A stretch of DNA of 59,429 nucleotides from Parasutterella muris. GTDB lineage: Bacteria; Pseudomonadota; Gammaproteobacteria; Burkholderiales; Burkholderiaceae_F. The stretch's first letter is position 1. The number at the start of each line of letters is the position of its first letter. Shown in pieces: positions 1 to 8,876 of the stretch. The DNA is taken from NCBI RefSeq assembly GCF_009767915.1, contig NZ_WSRP01000017.1, positions 1 to 59,429 of the forward strand, read 5' to 3'. Under the pieces are notes generated by a model that did not search any database, was not told the DNA's origin, and worked only from the letters and a program-made list of their open reading frames with translations. A program made the position numbers and the translations under genes.

Positions 1-65
1 TGAAACGCCTCCACGCCGATGATAGTGAGTTGTATTTCTTGCGAAAGTAGGTAGTCTCCGGGCTC
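1..65 (+). rRNA. rrf: 5S ribosomal RNA, 3' part only
   Basis: The first ~65 bases match the 3' half of bacterial 5S rRNA: the window opens with TGAAACGCC, followed by GCCGATGATAGTG and later GCGAAAGTAGGTAGTC, in the order and spacing of the E. coli molecule. The 5' half lies outside the window. An intrinsic terminator follows directly, so this is the downstream end of an rRNA operon transcribed rightwards. The exact 3' end is uncertain by a few bases. Confidence 0.9.
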
Positions 66-74
66 TCCATTCTT

Positions 75-113
75 AAAACCTCTTGCTGCGAATGCGGTGA
101 GAGGTTTTATTTT
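75..113 (+). terminator. rRNA operon terminator
   Basis: AAAACCTCTT pairs with the later AGAGGTTTTA and is followed by a T-rich stretch (TTTTG). It sits about 10 bases after the 5S end, where an rRNA operon should terminate. Confidence 0.8.
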
Positions 114-199
114 GTCTGCGCGGAGGGGTAAAGAAAGATGAAACTCCGACGCTCGATCTGAGTGCCGGAGTTCTTAAACTCGCTTTTACGGTTAATTGC

Positions 200-1000
200 T
201 TAGAAGAAACTAAGCGGCGAAGCCATATTCTTCAAAAGAGCAATCACGCTGTAAGCAGAAGAGAGACTGTTTTTCGGGTTTTCCGGGTCCGGCTTGGACT
301 TGAAGAAAAGTTCCGAATGCATAATGTCATTTTCCAGTGTGATGCGGTGCGTGACTTCTTTGATGCCGGGACGGCTGATCAGGCGGACTTTGGCATCAGT
401 GGCCCCGGAAGCAAGAGATGTCGCTACGGAGACATTGACGTTTCTCGGGAAACCGTGAATCGCATCATGTACGTCGCCGTCAAAAATCAGCTGCTCTTCA
501 GTTGTGCTGACAGTTTTGCCTTCCATATAAGGCGTGCCGATATAGCTTTCAGGCGGTTTTACGCTTTCAATTCTGACTGTTGGATTGCCAATGACGCTGT
601 AGGTTTCCATGACATCCAGGCCGCCGATTGCGCCGCTTGTCACATAGATATGTCTTTTATTCTGTTTCGCGATTTTGACAATATGGTCTCTGAAATTCTT
701 TTCGTCGAGCGCGCCGACTGAAGAGATCACCAGGTCGGCTCCGGCTTCAAGGATTTCCTGAGCATGCTCTTCAACTGCAGAGATTCCCGCGAACTCAACA
801 ACAATGTCGGGGCCTAATTCGAGCATTTCGCTGACGTTTCTTGCCGCTCTTCCGCCGACTCGGCTGGCAAGTTCCACAGCGTGTTCATGGTGCTTTGCGC
901 AAACAGTCGTGATGAAATAATCATTACCCAGATGGCGCAGCGCATTGATGCAGAACACCTGACTGACTGATCCGCAGCCTAAAATGGCGATTTTTTTCAT
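200..1000 (-). CDS. nadX: L-aspartate dehydrogenase family protein
   Basis: A 266-residue protein of the NadX/DUF108 family, which oxidises L-aspartate to iminoaspartate with NAD(P)+ for NAD synthesis or aspartate breakdown. The N-terminus MKKIAILGCGSVSQ carries the Rossmann dinucleotide loop (GCGSVS, residues 8-13). The C-terminal half has the family-typical TSGAIGGLDV and a KPPESYIG segment. Length fits the family. The ATG at 1000 is preferred to an in-frame TTG at 1006, which has nothing to support it. It lies 72 bases downstream of the LysR gene on the same strand and may be controlled by it. Cytoplasmic. A related oxidoreductase of the same fold cannot be fully excluded. Confidence 0.75.
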   Translation of the reverse strand: MKKIAILGCGSVSQVFCINALRHLGNDYFITTVCAKHHEHAVELASRVGGRAARNVSEMLELGPDIVVEFAGISAVEEHAQEILEAGADLVISSVGALDEKNFRDHIVKIAKQNKRHIYVTSGAIGGLDVMETYSVIGNPTVRIESVKPPESYIGTPYMEGKTVSTTEEQLIFDGDVHDAIHGFPRNVNVSVATSLASGATDAKVRLISRPGIKEVTHRITLENDIMHSELFFKSKPDPENPKNSLSSAYSVIALLKNMASPLSFF

Positions 1001-1072
1001 TTCCAATCCAAGTTTTTTTGTTAACAGATTCCTTATTTTTACACATAAGGAAAGAAATAGAGTAATTGAATA

Positions 1073-2020
1073 TTAGAAATTTTTTTGCCGATTTGGGCGT
1101 ATAAAACTTTTTCCATATTCAGTCAGCTTTATTCCCGCCTTTTCAATACTTGCGGAAACTTCCGCGATGCACTCCTTGACTTCCTCGGAGAGTGCTCCTG
1201 CCGTTTTCGGCCAAAACACGCAGAAAGGAATCGTCAGAGGATCGCTGATCGGGATGGCTTTGCAGTCGTCGCTTACGCTAATCGCCGCAAGGGAGTCCGT
1301 TATGTGAACGCCCGCATTCCTTTTTACCATGCGCAGAGCGACTTGTGTAGACGATATCTCCCCCACAATCTGATCTTCTTCCAAGGAAGGAAGAAGCAGA
1401 TCGCACAGTTTCCTCTCACGCATGTCGTGAGAAAGAAGAATAAAGTTCTCTTTAGCGTAATCCTCTCTTGAAACAACGTCTTTTTGTGAGAGAGGATTGT
1501 TTTTTGAACAGACAAGACGCAGAGGCAGCTCTGCGAGCACGCGCTTTTCCATATCGTCATGCTCACTTAAAAGCGTACCGAAACCGATATCAAACGGATG
1601 AGAATACTTTGAAAAGTAAATATCTCGACCGTTATGGATATCGAGCGTGACCCGCATATCCTTTTCGTGTCTTTTAAAGATTTTGACGATGGCAGGCAGA
1701 ATGACATCACTGCAGTGGCGAGCGAGCACCGCTGCTCTCAGAAGTTTGCGTTTGCGTTTTCGGTGAGTCGGATAATCTTCCACGACTTTCCATGCGCGCA
1801 TCGCTTCCATTGCTACTCGGTAAAACTCTGTGCCCTCGGAAGTCAAAGTGAGCGTTTTATTTCCTCGATCAAAGAGAACGATCCCTATACGCTCTTCAAG
1901 CTGGGATAAAACGCGGCTTGCCGCCGAAGGAGAAATGCCCAGTTTATTTGACGCGGCAAGCAGAGAACCCGTCTCAACCACAGCGCAGAAAATTTTTAAT
2001 GCTTTAGATTTGATTTCCAA
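1073..2020 (-). CDS. LysR-family transcriptional regulator
   Basis: A 315-residue LysR-type regulator. Residues ~8-65 form the winged helix-turn-helix (KIFCAVVETGSLLAASNKLG then SPSAASRVLSQLEERIG), followed by a linker helix and a substrate-binding effector domain. The frame opens only at a TTG (2018-2020) after an in-frame stop at 2051-2053, and the next in-frame Met is beyond the HTH, so TTG is the likely start although no strong ribosome site is visible. It precedes nadX on the same strand and diverges from the ABC ATPase gene, either of which could be its target. The effector is unknown. Confidence 0.85.
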   Translation of the reverse strand: MEIKSKALKIFCAVVETGSLLAASNKLGISPSAASRVLSQLEERIGIVLFDRGNKTLTLTSEGTEFYRVAMEAMRAWKVVEDYPTHRKRKRKLLRAAVLARHCSDVILPAIVKIFKRHEKDMRVTLDIHNGRDIYFSKYSHPFDIGFGTLLSEHDDMEKRVLAELPLRLVCSKNNPLSQKDVVSREDYAKENFILLSHDMRERKLCDLLLPSLEEDQIVGEISSTQVALRMVKRNAGVHITDSLAAISVSDDCKAIPISDPLTIPFCVFWPKTAGALSEEVKECIAEVSASIEKAGIKLTEYGKSFIRPNRQKNF

Positions 2021-2121
2021 TTTTGCAACTCGATGGATAACATTTGCACTTTACGTAATATAGCAGATGATTCACAATCTCATCATGTCGAGTTCATTCA
2101 ACTCGGACAAGAAATGGGTTT

Positions 2122-2153
2122 TCCACCTCTGCAGTGCCGGGGTGGATTTTTTT
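2122..2153 (+). terminator. Terminator-like hairpin in the leader of the ABC ATPase gene
   Basis: TCCACC (2122-2127) pairs with GGTGGA (2141-2146), followed by seven Ts. It lies in the divergent intergenic region and faces the ABC gene that starts at 2224. A rightward transcript initiated upstream would meet it before the coding region, so it may act as an attenuator or end a short leader RNA. A second imperfect inverted repeat (GTCGAGTT/AACTCGGAC) lies at ~2087-2106. Confidence 0.45.
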
Positions 2154-2223
2154 GCCCTGCCTTTAAATTGTCTCGCTAAACGACTACTATGTATAGGTCA
2201 GTAAACATTGAACCGGTATAGCA

Positions 2224-2973
2224 GTGATTGAATTATCCGTTAGACATTTAAATGTCACATTACAGAACACACCAATTCTTAACGATGTCTCTTTAGATGT
2301 AGAGAACGGAGCTTTTGTCTGCATTGTCGGACCCAGCGGTGCCGGAAAGAGCACCCTGCTCAAGCAGCTCAATCGACTTGATCCCGGCAAAGTGGGCGGG
2401 GAAATTCTCTGGCGCGGACAGAATATTGACACCTACGATGTACATCAGCTTCGCAGACAAATTGCCTACACCTTCCAAAAGGCCGTTATGTTTGAAGGGA
2501 CGACTGAGGAAAATATCAGGATGGCGCTTCAGTACGGTCCGAAGATGTCCCATCAGGAAACTGAGGAGCTTTATCAGCATGCGTTGGAGATCGCTGGAAT
2601 TACGCCGAATATTCTTAAAACGCCTGCCTCCAGTCTTTCCGGGGGACAGCAGCAGCGTGTCGGCATTGCTCGGGTCATGATGATGGCGCCTCCGGTCCTT
2701 CTGTTAGACGAACCGACGGCCTCATTGGATGTGGAAACCAGCAATCATTTCTGCCAGACGCTCAAGCGTATGAAGGGACTTATCGGTATCAAGGACAATA
2801 TCAAAAAGACCTTCCTGATGGTGACGCACCGTCTGGAAGAAGCGAAATTCCTGGGCGATAAGATTCTGATGCTCGAGGACGGAAAAGTGGTTGAGTATAC
2901 GGACGCCGCTCAGTTCTTCACTTCACCGACAACAGAGCGCGGCAAAGCGTTCCTGAAAGCAGAAAACCTTTAA
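2224..2973 (+). CDS. ABC transporter ATP-binding protein without adjacent permease
   Basis: A 249-residue ATPase with all nucleotide-binding motifs: Walker A GPSGAGKST (~37-45), Q-loop TFQKAVMF, signature LSGGQQQRVGIAR, Walker B VLLLDEPTASLD and switch histidine in MVTHR. The text around the Q-loop and the C-terminal DGKVVEY resemble PstB/polar amino-acid or FetA-type importer ATPases, but no permease or binding protein lies nearby, so the transported substrate cannot be named. GTG start at 2224. It is followed 70 bases later by sbcD, which has its own ribosome site. Probably peripheral to the inner membrane, working with a permease encoded elsewhere. Confidence 0.8.
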   Translation: MIELSVRHLNVTLQNTPILNDVSLDVENGAFVCIVGPSGAGKSTLLKQLNRLDPGKVGGEILWRGQNIDTYDVHQLRRQIAYTFQKAVMFEGTTEENIRMALQYGPKMSHQETEELYQHALEIAGITPNILKTPASSLSGGQQQRVGIARVMMMAPPVLLLDEPTASLDVETSNHFCQTLKRMKGLIGIKDNIKKTFLMVTHRLEEAKFLGDKILMLEDGKVVEYTDAAQFFTSPTTERGKAFLKAENL

Positions 2974-3043
2974 GACATCAACTGTCGCCATAGGGTTTAC
3001 TATTTTTTCATAAACTATCGATCATTCCACAAGGACGATAATT

Positions 3044-4279
3044 ATGAAAATCCTTCACACATCCGATTGGCATTTAGGCAGACGACTGTATGATTTCGAC
3101 CGCTACGACGCGTTTGAACAGTTTCTGAGCTGGCTTCTGTCAACGATTGAAACAGAGAAAATTGACGCTTTAGTTGTTGCCGGCGATATCTTTGATACTT
3201 GCGTCCCGACGCACAGAAGCCAGGCGATGTACTACGACTTCTTGGCCCGTTTGGGCAAGACATGCTGCCGCCATGCTGTTATTGTCGGCGGCAATCATGA
3301 CTCACCGACGCAGCTGAATGCCCCTCAAAATATTCTTAGTCATTTAGGTATTTATGTCGTCGGCGGAGCTGAAAGCGATCCTGCCAGGGAAATTGTAGAG
3401 CTAAGGGACGAGGAGGGAAAACTCGAAGGCGTTGTCTGCGCTATTCCTTATCTGAGAGAGCGTGACATTCTTCGGATCAAAGCTGACAGTCAGCTGAGCA
3501 GAGATGAAGAGATTGTCGCGGCGACTAAGGATCACTATGAGACGGTTGTTAAAAAAGCGGTGGAGACGATCGGTTCCAGCCGAGTTCCTCTGATCGCAAC
3601 CGGTCATTTGATGACCGCAAATTCTAAAGTCGGTCATGATGAAAACGCGCTTTATATCGGTTCACTCGGTATTGTGCCTTCATCCGTGTTTCCGTCCGTC
3701 ATTTCATATCTGGCATTAGGTCATATCCACAAAGCCCAGCTGATCGGCGGAGACAGAACGCGTAACTACAGCGGCGCTCCGATACCGTTTAATTTTGATG
3801 AAGCTTCTCACGCAAAGATCGTCCGCGTGGTGGAATTTGATAAAGAAAAGGTAAAAGCTGTCTCGGATCTTCCAGTTCCCTCTTTTGATCGTATTGTGAC
3901 AGTACGCGGCAAACTCAGCGACATTGAAATTCAACTGGATCAAATTAAGGTCCTTAGTGAACAGAATCCGTCGCAGCCTGTTTTAGCTCAGATTATTCAT
4001 GAAGACACTTCTTCGGCGACCAACTTAGTAGAAACCGTTCAAAGACTTATTGCAGGCACAAGCATTCAGGTGGTCCGTGTTGAAGATACTGCGCGCCGCT
4101 TTGCTTCGCTTGCCGAGGGAGAGAACGTTTTGACAATAGAGCAGCTTGATCCGATGAGCGTCTTTGACAAGCGGCTTGAGCAGGAAGAAGTCGAGGAAGA
4201 GATGCGGGAAAAACTCGTTGCGATATACCGCTCTGTTGTTGATATGGCGCAAATGGGGCAAAGCTTTGCCACTCCTTAA
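3044..4279 (+). CDS. sbcD: Nuclease SbcCD subunit D
   Basis: Mre11-like exonuclease subunit of 411 residues. Metal-binding phosphoesterase motifs are in order: SDWHLGR (D8, H10), VAGDIFD (D48), GGNHDSP (N84-H85-D86), TGHLM and LGHIH. With SbcC it trims DNA ends and cleaves hairpins and palindromes. The start ATG follows an AAGGACG ribosome site. sbcC begins 39 bases after the stop, the usual sbcDC order, so the two are almost certainly cotranscribed. Length matches the family; nothing is missing. Confidence 0.95.
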   Translation: MKILHTSDWHLGRRLYDFDRYDAFEQFLSWLLSTIETEKIDALVVAGDIFDTCVPTHRSQAMYYDFLARLGKTCCRHAVIVGGNHDSPTQLNAPQNILSHLGIYVVGGAESDPAREIVELRDEEGKLEGVVCAIPYLRERDILRIKADSQLSRDEEIVAATKDHYETVVKKAVETIGSSRVPLIATGHLMTANSKVGHDENALYIGSLGIVPSSVFPSVISYLALGHIHKAQLIGGDRTRNYSGAPIPFNFDEASHAKIVRVVEFDKEKVKAVSDLPVPSFDRIVTVRGKLSDIEIQLDQIKVLSEQNPSQPVLAQIIHEDTSSATNLVETVQRLIAGTSIQVVRVEDTARRFASLAEGENVLTIEQLDPMSVFDKRLEQEEVEEEMREKLVAIYRSVVDMAQMGQSFATP

Positions 4280-4318
4280 CCGCAGCAGAGATCGTTCACT
4301 TTTATTCGGAATATCGGC

Positions 4319-7300
4319 ATGAGAATCCATACGCTTAAATTAGAGAATCTGAATTCTATTCAAGGGCAATGGGAGATTAATTTCCTTGATGAATCCTATA
4401 AGGGCGGAATTTTTGCCATCACCGGCAAAACCGGCAGCGGCAAGACAACCGTGTTCGACGCGATTTGTCTTGCGCTTTACGGCCAAACTCCGCGCATCTC
4501 TTCTATCAGCAACACTTCTGATGAAGTAATGAATCGTCAGAGCGATCAGTGCTCTGCGGAGCTCATTTTTGAATCAGGCGGGCGCATTTTCAGATCCAAA
4601 TGGAGCCACGCTCGCTCAAGAAGCGGTAAGAACGAAGAAAATTCGTCTGATGGGAAGAAATCTTTCGGAATTGTAAAGCTTTCGCTTGAAGAGCTTAAAG
4701 GGGGCACTTGGATGACTCTGGCATCCAAAGTTAAAGAGAAAGCTCAGGCGGTCAAGGAAGTACTCGGACTGGACTTTAATCAGTTCACACGATCTGTCCT
4801 GCTTGCTCAGGGACAATTCTCGGCTTTTCTGAACAGCGGAACAAACGACAAAGCCGATATTCTGGAAGAAATTACCGGTACAGAGATTTATAAGAAGATT
4901 TCGCAGGAAGTCTATATCAAGACCAGTCAGCTTAAAAAGCAGCTTGACGAAGAGAAAGAAAAATATGAAAAGTTTGAGATTCTGAGCGATGAGGAGCTCA
5001 AGCAGATCGAATCAGGGCTTGTAGAACTGGACAAAAAAATCGAAGAAGAAAAAAAACAAGCTTCTGCCTGTGATGCAAAGCTGGAAAAACTGAAAACACT
5101 TGCTGCATTAGAGAAGCGTTGCGAAGAGGCAAAAAACGCATTAGAAAAAATTGAAGCTCAAAAGGAAGGGTTTGATCGGCTGAGAGTAGAAAGGGATCGG
5201 GCAAGCGCAGCGGCCGTCATTAAACCGATCTATGACGCTTATGACGAAAGCCGACGCAATTTAAACTCGTCAGAAAAGCAGAAAAATCAGCTCGGTACGG
5301 AACTCTCAGAGCTGAAACCCAAACTTACGGTACTTGCGTCTGATCTCTCAGATGCATTGAAAAAGCTTCAGGACACAGAAAGCAAAGCCAAGAAAGATCA
5401 GGAGCTGTTTACTTGGGTTGATATTCAGGACGGGAAGATCCGTGAAGAAGCTAAGCAACTTCAGGCTGCGAAGGACGAACTCGAGGTAAGCCGCAAAGAG
5501 TACATGACTGCGCAGACAAAGCAGGCCGCATCTGAGAAAGAACTTTCTGATCAGAAAGCTAAAACCGCTCGAGCCGAAAGTTCATTTGCCGAGAAAAAGA
5601 ATGATGCTCGTCTGTTCGACGAAAGCGACAGGCTTTCCGTGATTCGCAATACGCTTTCCGGACTGGAAACAGTGATCGCGCATGATGAAGACGAACGGAC
5701 TAGGTTTAGCAAACTGCTTGAAAAGGCTGAAAAAGAAGCGGGAGAACTTGAGAAAATCACTCGGACAGCTATTTCCGCTGTTGCGGTAAAAACAAAGGAA
5801 ATTGATTTGCTGAAAGACCACCGAACTGCGCTTTTGGAGGGTAAAACAACGGAAGAGCTTCAGGCGCAGCAGGAGCGGCTTGAGGCTCATCGCGCGGATC
5901 TTCTGACCTTGGACCAAAAGCGCTCAACTGCGGAAAAACTTGATACGGAAGTCCGTAAACATCGTGATGCGGTAAAGCAGCTTGATGTATTAGCCAAAGC
6001 AAAGGAAGCCGAGATTAACGAACTTTCGGCCAGATACAGCGTATTGGAAAAAAACGTTGACGCTAACGAAAAGCTCGTTGCGATTAATAAATGCATGAAG
6101 GAGCGAGCGGCCCTTGTCAGCGGAGAAGCCTGTCCTTTGTGCGGATCCGAACATCATCCTTATGCCGATCAGCTTCCTGCCGGTGTGGCTGAAGCCAAAG
6201 TCAAATTGGAAGAAGCTAAGACTGAACTTAAGCAGGCCAGCGAAGACCTCAGCAATAAGACAAAAGAAAATGCGGCTCTTATCGGACAAAAGAAAGCGGA
6301 AGAAGGTCAGCTGAAATCCCTTGAGGCTGAATGTCAAGCCGCATCCGAAGACTATGAAGAAGCCTGTAAGCGCGTTTTATCCGTACCTTCTCGGGAATGC
6401 GGAGCTGCCCGTATCACAGAGGAAAAGCAGAGGGTCGAGAACGAGATCGTCAAGCTGAAACAGATTAAGCGTGATTACGATAAGACGGTCTCTGAAGTTC
6501 AAAAGCAGGAAGCGGAATTAAACCTGCTGAAGGAAAAAAAGACCAGAGCCGATAGCGAGCTTGCCGCAAAGAAAGCAGAGAAGAATACGATCAGTACTCA
6601 GCTTCAGCAGCTGGGTAAGGCTCTGTCGGATAATCGAGATAAACTGCAGGACAGCAGGGTTCTTTTTATCAGGGACTTTAGTGCTTACTCGCTGGAAAAG
6701 GCAGAGGAAATTACCGCGTCGTTCATCGAAAGGCTTTTGGAGCGGGGCAACGCTTACAACAGGAGCGTCGTCCAATTAAACGAACAGAAGTCAAAAGAAG
6801 ACAAAATGTCCGGCGTTCTGGAAGTGTTGAAAACGCAGGCAGCGAAACTTCTTAAGGAAGTGAACGATAAAAGCGATAAAGTTCAGACGCTTCAAAAGGT
6901 TTATGACCAAAGCTGCGGTGAGCGCAAATCCCGGTTCGGAGAAAAGAGTGTCTCACAGGAGCGGCAAAAGGCCGAACAGGCGCTGAAGCAGGCAAAAGAC
7001 AATGTGGCCATGCTTCAGGAGCAGAAAGCCGCTGCTGATACGGATTGGGCAACTAAGACAGGACGGCTTGAAGCGGTAGAAAAGGCGCTTAATGAATTGA
7101 CGCTTCAGACGCACAAATCTGCAGGTGAGTGGGCTCAGGCACTTATTGATAAAGCCTTCGAGAGTCAGCAGGCATGGAAGTCTTCCTGGAAATCCGAAGC
7201 GGATTTAGAACTGCTGAAAAAGAAGATTAAAGATTTTGAGGATCTTCAGCTTTCAGCGACTGCGTCACTTAAAACGTCTGCAGAGAATTTGGAAAGTCAC

Positions 7301-8005
7301 AAGGCGGATTGCCCGAAAGAGACAGAGCGAGCGGAGATTGAACGCCAAAGAGTTGACCTTAGAAAAGAGATCGATCAGAACAACGAAGAGATTGGTCGCC
7401 TTAAATCGCTGAAGGATCGCGACGCAGAGAATCGTCAGAAAGCGGCTGCAGCACAAAAAGCGGCAAAAAATCTGGAAAGTGAATACGCTTTGTGGGCAAA
7501 GCTCTGCGATTTAATCGGACAAGCAGACGGCGGAAAATACAATAGGTTTGTTCAGGACCTGGTGCTGGTTCAGCTTTTAGAGTGCGCCAATGCCGAACTG
7601 AAGAAGCTGAACAGCCGCTTCTATTTGAGTTCGACCAAGGGTAAAAATCTGGAAATCAGTGTCGTGGATACGGCGCTCGGCGGCGTTATCAGGCCGTCGG
7701 CCAATCTTTCCGGCGGCGAAACCTTTATTGTGAGTCTTTCGCTTGCGCTCGGTCTTTCAAAGATGGCAAGCAACAATATCCAGATTGATTCGCTCTTTCT
7801 TGACGAAGGGTTTGGCACACTAGACTCTGAATCTTTGGAAAAAGCGCTCAGCGTTTTGGGCCAAATCAATCAGGATAAACTCGTCGGAATTATTTCACAC
7901 GTCGGCGAAGTACAGGAGCGCCTGCCGATTGTGATCCGCGTGGAAACCTCATCGGTTCCCGGAGTTTCAACACTTCAGGGACCGGGCGTAAAGCGAATCG
8001 GCTGA
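4319..8005 (+). CDS. sbcC: Nuclease SbcCD subunit C (SMC-like ATPase)
   Basis: A 1228-residue Rad50-type ATPase. N-terminal Walker A GKTGSGKT is at 36-43. A long Glu/Lys-rich coiled coil is interrupted by the zinc hook CPLCG (Cys605, Cys608) that dimerises the arms. The C-terminal lobe carries the signature NLSGGE (~1130) and Walker B LFLDEGFGTLD. It forms the end-processing complex with SbcD encoded just upstream. The gene contains runs of seven and eight As (around 5035-5055) that stay in frame, useful evidence that homopolymers are read correctly in this sequence. Confidence 0.95.
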   Translation: MRIHTLKLENLNSIQGQWEINFLDESYKGGIFAITGKTGSGKTTVFDAICLALYGQTPRISSISNTSDEVMNRQSDQCSAELIFESGGRIFRSKWSHARSRSGKNEENSSDGKKSFGIVKLSLEELKGGTWMTLASKVKEKAQAVKEVLGLDFNQFTRSVLLAQGQFSAFLNSGTNDKADILEEITGTEIYKKISQEVYIKTSQLKKQLDEEKEKYEKFEILSDEELKQIESGLVELDKKIEEEKKQASACDAKLEKLKTLAALEKRCEEAKNALEKIEAQKEGFDRLRVERDRASAAAVIKPIYDAYDESRRNLNSSEKQKNQLGTELSELKPKLTVLASDLSDALKKLQDTESKAKKDQELFTWVDIQDGKIREEAKQLQAAKDELEVSRKEYMTAQTKQAASEKELSDQKAKTARAESSFAEKKNDARLFDESDRLSVIRNTLSGLETVIAHDEDERTRFSKLLEKAEKEAGELEKITRTAISAVAVKTKEIDLLKDHRTALLEGKTTEELQAQQERLEAHRADLLTLDQKRSTAEKLDTEVRKHRDAVKQLDVLAKAKEAEINELSARYSVLEKNVDANEKLVAINKCMKERAALVSGEACPLCGSEHHPYADQLPAGVAEAKVKLEEAKTELKQASEDLSNKTKENAALIGQKKAEEGQLKSLEAECQAASEDYEEACKRVLSVPSRECGAARITEEKQRVENEIVKLKQIKRDYDKTVSEVQKQEAELNLLKEKKTRADSELAAKKAEKNTISTQLQQLGKALSDNRDKLQDSRVLFIRDFSAYSLEKAEEITASFIERLLERGNAYNRSVVQLNEQKSKEDKMSGVLEVLKTQAAKLLKEVNDKSDKVQTLQKVYDQSCGERKSRFGEKSVSQERQKAEQALKQAKDNVAMLQEQKAAADTDWATKTGRLEAVEKALNELTLQTHKSAGEWAQALIDKAFESQQAWKSSWKSEADLELLKKKIKDFEDLQLSATASLKTSAENLESHKADCPKETERAEIERQRVDLRKEIDQNNEEIGRLKSLKDRDAENRQKAAAAQKAAKNLESEYALWAKLCDLIGQADGGKYNRFVQDLVLVQLLECANAELKKLNSRFYLSSTKGKNLEISVVDTALGGVIRPSANLSGGETFIVSLSLALGLSKMASNNIQIDSLFLDEGFGTLDSESLEKALSVLGQINQDKLVGIISHVGEVQERLPIVIRVETSSVPGVSTLQGPGVKRIG

Positions 8006-8094
8006 TTTCTTTGATTTAACCCTATTGCAGCCGATGAAATAATTCACGTCAGTGACATTGAACAGCTTCGCATTATCGGAGAAACTATAGAACA

Positions 8095-8123
8095 TTCGGG
8101 CTCTTCTTAATACAGAGCCCGAA
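8095..8123 (+). terminator. Hairpin after sbcC
   Basis: A perfect 10-bp stem, TTCGGGCTCT (8095-8104) with AGAGCCCGAA (8114-8123) and a 9-base loop, lies 90 bases after sbcC. Only a weak ATTTAAA follows, so termination would be inefficient. A second small stem (CTAAGC/GCTTAG) lies at 8158-8177. Confidence 0.5.
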
Positions 8124-8236
8124 ATTTAAACATGTTGACAGCTCTTTAAAATAATGCCTAAGCTGTTTCAGGCTTAGCTTGTTCATTAGTTACCGCCGTT
8201 GCTAGCTATGTTATTAGTAAAAGAGGAAAGGAGAAG

Positions 8237-8733
8237 ATGGAACACTTATCACAAGCACTCCGGCAGTCCGTTTCTCAGAATAAAGAAATGCAGGAATGTT
8301 TGCTCGGAACGATTGACAAAATGGCGGACGGATTGATCGCAGAGAACAGGCAGGCTCGCTCTTCTATTGGTAAATCCTGTACCGGTATTTCTGTTTGCGA
8401 TGATAACCAACGAGAATTTGTGAAAGCTGATGCTTTCACAAAAGATCTTTTGGCAAAGACCAAAGACAGCAAGATCACAGATGAAAAAAATTCTTCGTTA
8501 GATTTACAGAACTGGACTTGCTTACGGGTTCATGTAAAGTTTCACTCGAAAACGAAGGGCCGGAAGAGCGAATCAACGGACAAATCAGCGATCCCTTACT
8601 CTCTAACCAAAACACCCCGTACGTGCAGGCATTTGCTCTTGGGAAAGCGCTTCAAGTGAAAGGAAAAGCAACCCTTTCAGAAGAAGGAGAAATCACGAAA
8701 CTGTTTATTAATGATGCTGTTGCATCAGAGTAA
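8237..8733 (+). pseudogene. Small hypothetical gene split by a frameshift at an A7 tract
   Basis: A gene with a strong ribosome site (GGAAAGGAG just before the ATG at 8237) runs as MEHLSQALRQSV... and then loses sense after the run of seven As at 8484-8490. Shifting back one base there joins it to the frame ending at 8733, giving a smooth ~165-residue protein whose second part starts KKFFVRFTELDLLTG and ends KLFINDAVASE. I do not recognise the family; it is hydrophilic with no signal peptide. The first frame alone would continue as unlikely sequence to 8659. The tract (A AAA AAT in the zero frame) is slip-prone, so expression by slippage or on/off variation is possible, as is plain decay. A terminator follows at 8802. 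Confidence 0.6.
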
Positions 8734-8801
8734 AAATAGGCCCAAAATTTCCCTTTTTTGACTCTCAATGTAAGAACTTCGGAAGTTTTGAGTTTAAATT
8801 C

Positions 8802-8847
8802 AGCGGGACATTTTTTGAGCAGAAGATGTCCCGCTTATCGTTTTTTT
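8802..8847 (+). terminator. Intrinsic terminator
   Basis: AGCGGGACAT (8802-8811) pairs with ATGTCCCGCT (8825-8834), followed by TATCG and seven Ts. It ends the frameshifted gene upstream and separates it from the exporter gene. Confidence 0.75.
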
Positions 8848-8876
8848 GCCTACAATCCCTCCAAAAAGGGGAGAAT

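Noticed and set aside
8134-8163. Promoter with TTGACA at 8135 for the frameshifted gene
   Set aside because: A perfect -35 hexamer is present, but no acceptable -10 hexamer lies 16-18 bases downstream.
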